Assembly (NCBI RefSeq): GCF_020184175.1
Contig: NC_065531.1
Span: 69,844,604-69,908,603, forward strand
Reading direction: 5' to 3'
DNA: 64,000 nucleotides
Source: Aphis gossypii
Lineage: Eukaryota; Arthropoda; Insecta; Hemiptera; Aphididae
Shown here: piece by piece, positions 25,078 to 35,830 of the stretch
How positions within the stretch are numbered: position 1 is the stretch's first letter
Layout of the letters: every line of letters begins with the position of its first letter
The notes under the pieces: model-generated
Databases searched by the model: none
What the model saw: the letters and a program-made list of their open reading frames with translations, nothing else
What the model was told of the DNA's origin: nothing
Position numbers and translations under genes: made by a program

Positions 25078-25550
25078 AGGTCCGTCAGCCTGGCACCCCG
25101 AATTCAAAATTTTCAACTCGAACCTTTTTAGATAATTAGTACCTAATTTGTAACAATTTGTAACGCAAAAATCAGAATTTGTAACACAAGTCTTATCCCC
25201 GAAAAAAGTGTTATTGTTTTCGGGGTGCTGGGCTGACGTCAGCCTGGCACCCCGAATTCAAAATTTTTAACTCAAACCTTTTTAGATAATTAGTACCTAA
25301 TTTGTAACAATTTGTAACGCAAAAATTGGAATTTGTAACCCAAAATTTACCCCTGAAATCGACGTTTTTGAATTTTGGGGTGCTGGGCTGACGTCACTCT
25401 GGCACCCCGAATTCAAAATTTTTAACTCAAACCTTTTTAGATAATTAGTACCTAATTTGTAACAATTTGTAACGCAAAAATTGGAATTTGTAACCCAAAA
25501 TTTACCCTTAAAATCGACGTTTTTGAATTTTGGACTACTGGGGCTGACTC
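25078..25550 (+). repeat. Left terminal inverted repeat of the MULE, three tandem units
   Basis: The motif TGGCACCCCGAATTCAAAAT recurs at 25,091, 25,245 and 25,400, a period of 154-155 bp. Units 2 and 3 are near-identical; unit 1 differs in its second half (CTTATCCCCG... versus TTACCC...GACGTTTTTG). Each unit junction is an imperfect palindrome centred on TGACGTCA. Such internally repeated ends usually hold transposase-binding sites and sometimes the promoter; that role is inferred. Confidence 0.88.
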
Positions 25551-26387
25551 ACAGAGACTAAATGTAATTAAAGCATTGTAAGTGTATTGGTTTGTTAAAA
25601 CTAAAATTAGTTATATTATAATATCTTTTATTCATTAAGTCGTATATGCTTAGAAATACATCTATTCATACTAGGAATTTCGAATTTTTTTTTAATAGAT
25701 CATAAGTTATTACATAGTTTAAAATAAAAAATCTATAATAAATAGAACATGCTATACCTAGTGAACCCCGCGATTGTGAACATGTAGGATTCTCTCGAAT
25801 AAATAACTTAGGTATATAGTAAATAGGTACCTGGTATATTAGATGGGTGCATATTTTTTTGTATTTTTCGTTCATTAATTTTACTGTATTGATTGGTTAA
25901 CACAGGCGTGCTTTGTGTGTGTGTGGTGTGTATGTGTGTATGTGTGTATGTGAGCATGGATATGAGTAGGTACATTATTTTATTTTTAAATTTGAAATAG
26001 AAACATATTTTATCGATAAGCAAAATTAAAATTAAAATCAAAAATGTGAATCTTGATGCTATAATATAATATTATTTTCATAATAATAATTATAATATAT
26101 ATATATACTAGGTAAGTGTTTAGTTTTATATCCATATATACTTTTTGAACAGAAAAAGTATTTTTAGACCGCGTGTAACTAATAAACGAATATGGTGGTT
26201 ATCGACAACAAGAACTCAATTGATGTATATTTATTTTCGTACACAAGTATGAATATTGTTTAATATCGTTTATATTGTGTAACTATCATTTTGTATAAAC
26301 CGCCTAACCGTAGTATTATAAGCGATTATACGAATACAACGTACGAATATTTCATTTTTGATTTTGATTTTTATTAATTTCGATAAA

Positions 26388-27201
26388 ATGGCAGGAAGAA
26401 AGTCAACTATTGATAGTAAAATAGTCGATGACGAAATTGTTAAGCACAAAGATGAAGTAATTGGTGCAGATAAGCAAAGTAAGTTCGAATAATTTAACTT
26501 TTTCTCCACTGAATATCAAAATCAGTGTATTGACAGTGTGTTTTATAAAATATATTATTTAGATATTCCAGGACCTAAACATGTTGTTTGGCAAAAAATT
26601 GCAGATAAATTAAACAAAACTCATAATGCTAAAATTACTGCAGCATCAATTCGTGTACGTGTTGCATTGAACCGTAATGATTTAAAATCTAAACTTGGTA
26701 TTTTACCATCAATAGATTTAAATTATTCATCCAAAGTTACAGATATTGGTAAATAACATAATTAATTATTATAGAAATAAATATACCTATCTACCTACTT
26801 ATTATATATAAATGTTCTGTTATATTAATATTTCATTTTATAAAATATTTAGATAATGTTACATTTTCTAATGAAAGTGATACAAGTAGTGACACACAAC
26901 ACAATAAACTTAAGTTTACAATTACTTTTTCGGAAGAAGAATGGAAAAGTATCCAACCTCGTCCCAAAACGTATCAAGAAAAATATTATCCACGGAATTA
27001 TTTAGTCTTATCGCCATATGATTGGAGTAATTTAGTACAAGAGCATTTTTTTTTGCACACTCGTCTACCATGTTGTATTTCGTTTAAAAAGGCAAAGGTA
27101 CAAGCATCCGGAACAATATTTGTGAATATACGTGGCCGATGTTCAAGCTGTGGCTCATATTTTAATGGCACAATCGATGAAATTCCTGCCAAAGACACTC
27201 G
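26388..27201 (+). CDS. MULE transposase gene, exons 1-3 (N-terminal region)
   Basis: Three exons in consistent phase: 26,388-26,478 (ATG GCA GGA..., donor AAAGTAAGT), 26,563-26,748 (acceptor ATTATTTAG, donor G GTAAAT) and 26,853-27,201 (acceptor AATATTTAG, donor CG GTAAGA), encoding residues 1-208 plus a split codon. Residues 1-30 are charged. Residues 32-80 (PGPKHVVWQKIADKLNKTHN...) look like a helical Myb/SANT-like DNA-binding segment. Residues about 110-205 carry TFSEEEWKSIQPRP, an LPCC motif and GRCSSCGSYFNG, a Cys-x2-Cys zinc knuckle as found before the catalytic core in insect MULE proteins I have seen. These exons contribute DNA binding for end recognition; the DNA-binding role is inferred. 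Confidence 0.75.
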
Positions 27202-27650
27202 GTAAGAATTACAAAAAATTATTTACTTTTACTAATTTTTCAACAAAATAATAAGGATTAGATGAAATTAAAGGCTGATTTGAATTTAATGTTGTCCTAG
27301 AAAACATACTATACTAAGTTATGTCTAAACGGGAACAAAGATCTTGTCTTGTAGGATTAATCAAATTTAATATTTTAAATTAATGTATGGCAATATAGCA
27401 TTAAAATATAGCTTATATATACCTTTATTGCACTTTTATATTTAGTATTTTATTAATTTATTATGGCACAAAAATCACACGTGCATCAAAAAGATGTTGG
27501 TACCTACCTATTTTGTGTTTTAGATATTACGTATTTACGTGTACTATATTTAAGTGTTTCCTTTTATTTTATTTATCAGTCTATTAAACATAACTTATAT
27601 ATTTTTAAATATTATATAGAAATATGAAGAAATTTAGAATCATAGTTATA

Positions 27651-29186
27651 TTTTAGATTCTGAACGGAGTGATGAATGTATTGATTTTACTATGTGTGTT
27701 TTTTTTTTGTGTCTGTCGACAACATTTGGAGCAGTAAAAATGCTTCGATTTTTTACTTCAGCCCCTCTTTGAAAAGGAAATTGAATCTAGTTGGTACTTT
27801 GGGGGGTCAAAAGTTAAAAATTTTCAATATTTTTTAAATGAATCGGGAAAAACCCTAAAAAAATGAGGGAAAAACGGGATTTTTTACGCAAAACCAGTTT
27901 TTCTCAAAATCGAATTTTTTATTTTGATATAACTCAAAAACTAATCGATGTAAATACTTGAAATTTTCCCCAAATGTTTATATTAGCGTTCTCCATACAC
28001 AGATAAATTTTCAAAGAATTTTGACTTTTTTTAAACTATTTATAGTCAATTGAAATTTTCAATTTTTCTAAGTATTTTTTTTTTTAAATAACGATAAAAA
28101 TTTTTTGGCTGACCAGAAAATCTTGAAAATTTAATACAAGGTTTCTTATAAGTTTTTCTTAAAGTGATAAAAAAAAATCCGAAATCGTTAGTCATGATTT
28201 TTTTTATAAGTGCTTAATGTTCGAATTTATACGAAATATGTCAAAATTGCGAAAATTTGCAAGTAATTTTGTGGTTGGAAAATCGTAAAATTTTTTTCTT
28301 TTATAACTAAGTTTTGAAAATTTGGTACAAGGTTCTCCATAAGTCTTTCTTCAAATATCTGTAAAAAAAACTCTACCGGACTCAGACAAAAAAATTTTAT
28401 GAGTGTTTGAAATTTAAATTTTTACAAAACCGTGTTAAATAACGGTTTAGCCTCAAACGATTTTTGATATTTGTTGTTATTCAAATAGTATAAGTCGTAA
28501 ATACTTAAAAATTTTACCAGTTATTTAGATTGTCATTTTCTTTACGTGATTTGATTTTTAAATATTTTGACTTTTTTTTGAGCTAATTTTTCTAAGAATT
28601 TTTTTTTGAAGTGTCAAAATATTTGAAAAATTAATACAAAGTTCCTCATAAGTTATTCTTATAGCGATAAAAAAATTATAAGAATACATAGGCACAATTT
28701 TTTTTTATTAGCATTTGAAGTTCAAATTTTGACAAAAACTCGTCAAAATCATGAATATTTGCAAATTATTTTGTAGTTCAAAATTCATAAAATTGTTTAT
28801 ATTTATATCTAACGTTAAATATTCTAGACTGACAAATCATCTCCATTCAGAATCGTTTTTCGTATACAATGATACCTATGATTGCATTCAAATTTAACCT
28901 ACCCTAGTCCGAGGTCCACCCCACCCCTAATGTACAGCAGAGCGGTACCCACTTGCCGACTTTTTTTTTTTTGTTTTTCCCGATGTTTTTGAAAATTACT
29001 GGAAAATGTTTACTTTTGAGTTTTTGACCTCTATAATGCACATAGGACATTTACTTTGCCATCGAAAACTACCAACGAAGTTTGAAATTGAAGCATTATT
29101 TCGACAAGTTATGCTGTACACTTAAAAAAAACACACACATATCCCTATAAAATCAATACATTCATCACTTCGTACAGAATCTAAAA
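27651..29186. mobile_element. Non-autonomous DNA transposon nested in MULE intron 3
   Basis: Starts TTTTAGATTCTGAACGGAGT and ends, inverted, with the same sequence differing at about two positions over some 39 bp (GATTCTG.AC..AGTGATGAATGTATTGATTTTA). Length is 1,536 bp. The interior is T/A-rich with recurring phrases (AAGGTTC(T/C)TCATAAGT) and no open frame, so it cannot encode a transposase. A flanking ATA may be a short target duplication. Relatives appear near 35,560-35,820 and 59,215-59,410. Confidence 0.72.
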
Positions 29187-30485
29187 ATATGAAAATTATA
29201 CCCACGTCAATATAATATGTATATTACAATAATATTATTATTAATTATTTAATATTTAATTTATATGTATATTCTGTAAATTAGTTTATTTTGTATAAAT
29301 CGTTTTTATTTCCACTATGACAATTGACAGTTGTATAGCATTGTTCTTTGTAATTTTTATATTTATTAAATATTTTTTTGAATTCATTAAAAACAGGGAA
29401 GAATCCGAAATTAAAATCACAATGAAAAAAAAGCAATAAAATAATATGAATTCTAATATCATATAATATATTATATCATGTAATATTATTTAATTACAAT
29501 AAATAATATAATACGTAGTATAACAAATATTTTCCAATCGCATGTATTTCTAATGCAATATTATCTAGCTTTTTCTGGATTATATAAACTTTGTTCTATT
29601 GTAGTTACTTACTATTCCAGTTTTTATTACAGTAGGCTTGTATGAAAAAAATTAAGACATATCTGAGCAATTCCATGCTACAAATAAATCTATCAAGTTA
29701 AAGTATTATTTATAGAGGGTTCTGATATTCTATGTTCTAACCAAATTTCCATGTAAAATTCCATTATCATCCACATTCCACATTTTTTGTTTTTTTTTAT
29801 TTTATATTATATCTATGTACCTATGTTTTGATATAACATAATATTGTTTATTATTTGTAATATTGTGTATTAAATTTGTTAATATTAATATTAATATTTT
29901 AAAAGTTTTGAATTTTGTGTTTATTATTTTTTTGTTTTATTTATTAAATATTAAGTAGGTATAAGACGTTGTAATATCATAATTTTGAAAATTTTTGTTA
30001 AATTTTTTTTAATAAGTGTTGCTTAATTGGTTGGTATAATATGGCCTTTCTAGTAACGTACCGATGAGAGGTGAGTAAGTCTTAAGAATTGGACGGTTAC
30101 TCCCTTGATAATGACCTTTTTATTTTGTTAACCTGTAATTGTATTCATCTTCATTTTATACACTTGTACAAAATATTTTTTGGAGTATTTCATCGACGTA
30201 TAAAAAAATATTTAATAATTAAATAATCGAAGTATTGAACTAAACGTTATCCATTATCATTCCACTCAGCTATACTTATATATAAATATAATCAAACTTC
30301 AATCGTATTATTATATGATAACAATATTTTTTGATAAATAGTTTATATTTCATAAAACTATCACCACTATGAAAATGTAAAAAATTTTCAAATTCACAAC
30401 TGTGTAAACTATTTATATGAATTTTAAGATATTTTATTTGAATTCTCAATTATTTATAAAAAAAATCCATTTTAATTTGAAACAG

Positions 30486-32457
30486 AGTAGTAATGCAATG
30501 TACCTATACCGGACCATATAATGAAAACCATGGTGATAATAAACGTCGACGATTGATAGGTTCTGAAAAAGACAGAGCGATTAAAGAAATGATCGATTAT
30601 CATACAAGTCCATCAGTCTACTATCGTAATGAAGCAAATCGACTTATGATAGATGGTAAGTTCCTATACCTACGTATGTACTGAATAATTTAATAAAATG
30701 ATAACTTCGCGAAGTTGTTCTTCTGTACTTATAGTTAGGGTTATGAATTTATGATAATGAAATATTTCAAACACAACGTACAATATCAAAAATTAACCTA
30801 TCCTACTTTGATAAATTTTTATTCGACATGTATTATATAATTAACGCAATTATTACCGAAAATTCAATCACAAAAAATTTTTTGTTTACATTGGTACCTT
30901 TACTATATTATTAGATATTATATAATAATCATTAGGTGATTTTATAATTGAATATTTTCAGGTGATAATCTGCCGGCTCATTTACCAACATTAGCTTCTC
31001 TTAGACAGACTAAGCATAAAGCTATCTCTTTATCAAGACATCACCAAGATCCTATAAATTCTCTTGGTATCATGAAGCAAATAAATAAATATGATTGTGC
31101 AATTAGGAATTTAGGGTATGATAAATTTTTTGTTCATTTTTGGACAAATCTACAACTTAAAATATACAAAGAACAATACACAACATGCGCAGTACCTACG
31201 ATTAGTTTTGACGCGACAGGTGGTGTATGTAGGAAAATACAAAGATATGGCAATAATTACAGCAATTCCATTTTTCTTTATGAAGGAATAATGAAGATAA
31301 AAGATCAAAATTTTTCGGTATTATCAATGTTGTCCGAACAACATGACAGCATATCAATTAGTGTTTGGCTTAAAAGATGGATCCAGTGTGGAGTAAAACC
31401 ACCTAAAGTGTCTATAACTGACCAGTCTTTGGCTTTAATGTCGGCCACTGTACAAGCGTTTACACAATATGAATCACTAGAAAAATATCTGCAAATATGT
31501 TATTTATTGTGTCGTGGTAATAAAGATATAGAAATACCACAATGTTTTATACGAAATGATGTTAACCATTTCGTGCATTTAATAACGCAATGGAAACCTT
31601 TGAAAAACGCAAGATATCAACGGACTAAACAATTATTTGTAAGATCTTTAGCACTGTTAATAACTTGTGATTCAATAAAAAACGCAGAACAAATCTTAGA
31701 AGCTATATTCATAGTTGCTATGAGTAAGTATGATGGGCCTATTGTTTCAAATTTCGATACACAAAAACAGGACACTCATTGTAGACTTAGTAAAATATTT
31801 CTACAATCTAAAATTAGCAGTAGTAGTTTCAACGCAGATTCGTTAATCATAGAATCAGAAAACAGTGATGAACAACAGACATCGGAATTTGATTCTTTTG
31901 ATTCATTCGACGAATTGAATTCATTCAAGGACTGGGCAAAGTTGTTGGCTACAAAATGTGAAAAAAAAATTGATGGGATTGAGGGAGAATTTGACAACGC
32001 CCAATACACTCCCGAAATAGTCCCAATGATTATAAACTGTATGAAATTATTCCCTTGTTGGTCCAATATAATGGTAAATGTGTTCAACTACGGTGAAAAT
32101 ATTGCTTCAAGTAGTAGAGTTGAAAGCAACTTCAACAATATAAAAAACAGGATTTTTAAAAATGATAACCTTCCGATAAGAGTGGATGATTTTGTTGAAC
32201 GGTTAGTAGACTTCTACAGAGGTGATCATCTTATTCTTCAGACAAAGAAAGACGATGAATTAAGTAAAGTACATTTAATTGAAGAACCAGTTTGTAGTTC
32301 TTTATCATCTGATAAATCTAGTAAGACAATAAACCGCGATGATATTATTACAAATACTTTGGTTCAATGCATTGCCTGCCAAAATGGAGATTTTCCGACA
32401 GGTCTCCACCGCTGTAACACATGTAATAGGCAGTACATGTATTTGGATGTTCTATAG
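30486..32457 (+). CDS. MULE transposase gene, exons 4-5 (catalytic core), frameshifted at the end
   Basis: Exon 4 is 30,486-30,655 (acceptor TTTGAAACAG, donor GGTAAGT) and exon 5 starts at 30,962 after ATTTTCAG; phases match exon 3. In full numbering, residues 209-266 include CTYTGPYNENHGDNKRRRL. The DDE core has candidate catalytic Asp 349 in SFDATGG, Asp 419 in ITDQS, and a Cys/His helix pattern QCFIRNDVNHF (His 468), all characteristic of the MULE superfamily. The late motif SSSRVESNFNNIKNR (about 647-661) matches the family's conserved Glu/Lys block. The zinc segment CIACQ...HRCNTC begins at about 736 and is cut by a frameshift near 32,430: this frame ends at 32,457, while its natural continuation (AVHVFGCSIEDPSS) is in the +2 frame. 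Transposase function: cut-and-paste movement of the element in the nucleus. Confidence 0.85.
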
Positions 32458-33795
32458 AAGACCCTTCTAGTGAAGAAGGATGCGGACAAAACAGAATTTG
32501 CTTGTCGTGCAGTGCAAAAGATGAATTGGACAAAGAAAAAAATGCTATTGAAAATTGGAGAAATAAAGGTAGTACATCGCCGTCAAAATCACGTTCCGCT
32601 AAATCATATTTAGTCAAACAAACTGGATTTGAATACTTAGAATTAAATAATATCAAACCAGTTAATGAAATAGCCCTACTTCGAAATGGTTCCTGTTTTC
32701 AAAATAAGCCATTATTCGTTCCCGGTTTCGACAAAGTATTGCTGAGCAATACGTGTTCAGCTGATTCAATATTTTCAGTTTTAGCGGTTTCTGTAACAGA
32801 GAGTGAGAATTTCAGAAAATATTTTACAGAAGGAAAAGAACTACATAGAACAGCTGATTTTGTTAAAAAAATGATTGGTAATAGACCAACTAAAGATATG
32901 TATAGAGATCGCGTTTATTTACTGGCACTGCATTTCATAACAGAAAGTGAAGAAATTGTTGGAGGTATAAGGTTATTTAACACAGTAGACACGGCTGCAT
33001 CTATGAGCGAAAAGTTACTGGAAAATATGCCATCATATAAAAGATCAAATCGTTGTCAAAATAGTATATGTTTTAATCCAGAACGTAATTCAGAAGGAGT
33101 TGTCATTACAATATATGGCGTTGATGGAAATATTCAATTGCAGCAAGAGATGAACAAGTTTTTCCAACCATTGACCGAGTTATGTGTTGCTATTAATTGT
33201 AATTGTTTAAGAGATGAGGTAACAGAACCAACTAACCACATTCTATTGGAACTCTTATCAATACCTAAAGGTAAATAAAAAAAAATGTTATTTAAACCGT
33301 AGGCGTAATGGGTGAATAGATCCCAATAGTCCTTCATTCGTATTTACCTTTAATACTTACTTGAAAAAAATTAATTAATTTTTGTACTCAGTAACTCAGT
33401 AACTATTATATATTTAATTATTTTACTAAATTAAGTATTGATTAAATTATTATATTTATGTTCATGTTTTATTATTTACAGGTTTTCGAGCTTCAGGTAA
33501 TTACAGTCATATGGAAAATACTACGAAAATATCACAAAACTATGCGGGTAAAGTCATGATGAAACTTGGAGATATTACAAAACAGCTTATAATTAATGGT
33601 AACATATATAACTTAAGAGGAGTAATTGCATTTGATGGATCAGCTAGACAATTGAGGCAATCATATGGCCATTACATAGCTTATGGTTTAAGATCAAATG
33701 ATCAATGGGAAAGTTACGATGATTTAAAAGAACAAGTAATTACCAAATCAAACAATTTTAAAGTGAACGTAGAAATACTTTTTTATACAAGGTAA
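32430..33795 (+). CDS. MULE gene, C-terminal part: zinc segment and USP-like cysteine peptidase
   Basis: The frame is open from 32,430 to the donor at 33,270 (AAAG GTAAAT), then exon 6, 33,482-33,795, after TTTACAG. It starts with VHVFGCS...GCGQNRICLSC, the second half of the Cys zinc motif, then a Lys/Ser linker. A peptidase-like domain follows: a Cys box LLSNTCSADSIFSVLAV (Cys codon 32,754) and a His box GHYIAYGLRSNDQWESYDDL (His codon 33,670), ending VNVEILFYTR. That order, with the GHYxAY...W..xDD pattern and the terminal LFYxR, is what ubiquitin-specific proteases (MEROPS C19) show. Sequence elsewhere in the domain is too divergent for me to name a subfamily; a Ulp1/OTU-type fold is the alternative. 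It would act on ubiquitin or a ubiquitin-like protein. There is no start codon of its own, so it depends on fusion to the transposase. A poly(A) signal AATAAA lies at 33,851. Confidence 0.72.
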
Positions 33796-33850
33796 AATAT
33801 ACTAATACAACAACTTTTAATTGTTAAAATTATGATTTTAAAAAAAAACA

Positions 33851-33856
33851 AATAAA
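33851..33856 (+). terminator. Poly(A) signal of the MULE gene
   Basis: AATAAA 56 bases after the stop codon at 33,793-33,795. Confidence 0.55.
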
Positions 33857-34250
33857 GAAAGAACACAATTATAATTTTTTTTTATCCTTTGATTGGTGTT
33901 TGTTCCATTGATTCGCTTTTCTTCTCTATGACCATATCCAATTTTTTTAATCCATATTCTACAGAACAAATACTGTAGTGCACAAAAAAATGTATTGCTT
34001 ACATTCACAAATGAAACACAAAATTAATATTACATTTTATTATCTACAGTAATATTTAGTAGGTAAGGCAAAAAAAAAAAATTCTAACAGCGGTTAGTGA
34101 ATTCAGAATTACTACGACGTTCTTTGATACAAACGAATAGGTGTAATAATGATACTTTATATTTTAGGATGAGCTTAATTATTTTAGATATGTAACGGAT
34201 GATTACAAATGATATTATGTAATTCAACATAATTTAATTCTATACTTAGT

Positions 34251-34409
34251 AAGTGGCCATGTTATGGTAAGTGGTAACGTAACTGTTTATACTACCTATG
34301 GCTTTATTAAACATGTTTGTACAGACAATATTGGAAATTATACCATCGGATATAGTTATGTTCGATCTGTGAGATTAGTTAAATGCATGAGTCACTACCG
34401 TGGCCACTT
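34251..34409. repeat. Small inverted-repeat element inside the MULE
   Basis: AAGTGGCCATG at the left and CGTGGCCACTT at the right form inverted ends, with further partial complementarity (GGTAAGTGGTAACG versus GAGTCACTACC). It is about 159 bp between the gene's poly(A) signal and the right terminal repeat. No clear target duplication. Confidence 0.4.
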
Positions 34410-35037
34410 TATTTGACTTGTATTAAATTTAATTCACAAATGATTTTTTTTATACCTATTAACATATTTAGAAAATTGAAAATCGTACATATAATATTAA
34501 TAATAGGTGAATAAGAAACGTGATTTTTTTTTAGTATAACAAGTTTATAAAAATAGATAAATATACAATATAAACTTTGACTGCGTCGCCCAAAAGTTTA
34601 TATCAATCGTTTATATATTGACCAAGGAAAAAATGTCTATGATTGCCAATCACTGTTTCAACTGTGTTACAAAAATGGTGAGTATATAATAATTAGATTG
34701 CAATCAGATTTCACTCGAAAATACAAAGAACAATATTATTGTCTTAATTTTTAACTAATATAACCTAAATAAAAACTACACCTTCTGATATAATAAAAAA
34801 AACACAATTTCCTCAATCGAATAAATATAATATATATATTCAAAATAAGACTATACTCCTAAAATCAAAGATAATACTAATTATTCATAAATTTTACTAA
34901 ATAGTTAGATAATATTAACAAAAAATAAGAAAAATATCCCTAAATATACCTTCATTTTAGTATAATAATTATTGAGTAAATAATAATTTAAAAATTTTAT
35001 ACAAAAAAGTCGAAGTTCAAAATGTTGAATTTGGGTT

Positions 35038-35509
35038 CCAGGAGCCGAGCAACACGAAAAGTGAAAACGTCAATTTCGGGGGTAATATTTGGATTACAAA
35101 TTCCAATTTTTGCGTTACAAATTGTTACAAATTAGGTACTAATTATCTAAAAAGGTTTGAGTTAAAAATTTTGAATTCGGGGTGCCAGAGTGACGTCAGC
35201 CCAGCACCCCAAAATTCAAAAACGTCGATTTCAGGGGTAAATTTTGGGTTACAAATTCCAATTTTTGCGTTACAAATTGTTACAAATTAGGTACTAATTA
35301 TCTAAAAAGGTTTGAGTTAAAAATTTTGAATTCGGGGTGCCAGGCTGACGTCAGCCCAGCACCCCGAAAACAATAACACTTTTTTCGGGGATAAGACTTG
35401 TGTTACAAATTCTGATTTTTGCGTTACAAATTGTTACAAATTAGGTACTAATTATCTAAAAAGGTTCGAGTTGAAAATTTTGAATTCGGGGTGCCAGGCT
35501 GACGGACCT
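35038..35509 (-). repeat. Right terminal inverted repeat of the MULE, three tandem units
   Basis: Reverse complement of the left terminal repeat. The two outer units match the left arm without visible differences; the innermost unit drifts (for example GTCAATTTCGGGGGTAATAT) and loses similarity near 35,040. Confidence 0.88.
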
Positions 35510-35518
35510 TAATTGGAG
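35510..35518. repeat. Right target-site duplication of the MULE
   Basis: TAATTGGAG directly follows the right end CGGACCT and matches 25,069-25,077. Confidence 0.85.
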
Positions 35519-35529
35519 AACATTTCAAG

Positions 35530-35830
35530 ACATTTTTGAAATACAATACAAAATAATTATGAAACATAATAAAACTTTATAATTTTGCGTCAAAATTCCC
35601 GTTTTCCCTCATTTTTTCTGTTATTTTTCACGATGATTTTGTAAAATACTGCAGGAAAATCTTTAAATTTATAATCTCCTTGAACTTTCCCTTAAAGTAA
35701 TAACAAGTCCTAATTTTTTGCATGAAACCATCACTCTTAAAGTTGAAAAACAGATCATTTTTATACTATACATTAAATTATTTCTACATTAAAAAACACA
35801 CACGCACTTAATTGAAGTTTAATAATACAT
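35530..35830. repeat. Older relative of the nested 1.5-kb element, interrupted by the MULE
   Basis: Sequence right of the MULE (for example CACGATGATTTTG...CTGCAGGAAAATCTTTAAAT and AAAAAACACACACGCACTT) aligns by eye, with many differences, to 28,978-29,140 of the element in intron 3 (CCGATGTTTTTG...CTGGAAAATGTTTACTT and AAAAAAACACACACAT). The left flank near 24,690-25,060 may be the other half. Confidence 0.45.

Larger units (their letters stand above)
25078..35509 (+). mobile_element. Mutator-like element (MULE), 10.4 kb, with fused USP-like peptidase gene
   Basis: The element starts AGGTCCGTCAGCCTGGCACC and ends with the reverse complement, flanked by the same 9 bases TAATTGGAG (25,069-25,077 and 35,510-35,518). 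A 9-bp duplication plus long terminal inverted repeats is typical of the Mutator superfamily. Each terminal repeat is about 470 bp (25,078-25,550 and 35,038-35,509), made of three tandem units of about 155 bp; by eye the outer two units are identical between the arms, implying a fairly recent insertion. Inside is a single plus-strand spliced gene (26,388-33,795) for transposase and peptidase, with a poly(A) signal at 33,851. Intron 3 contains a separate 1.5-kb non-autonomous element, and a further hairpin lies at 34,251-34,409. The gene has one frameshift, so this copy may not be autonomous. Confidence 0.88.

Noticed and set aside
25911..25955. Regulatory repeat in the MULE leader
   Set aside because: It is a plain TG/TATG microsatellite; nothing ties it to the element's promoter.
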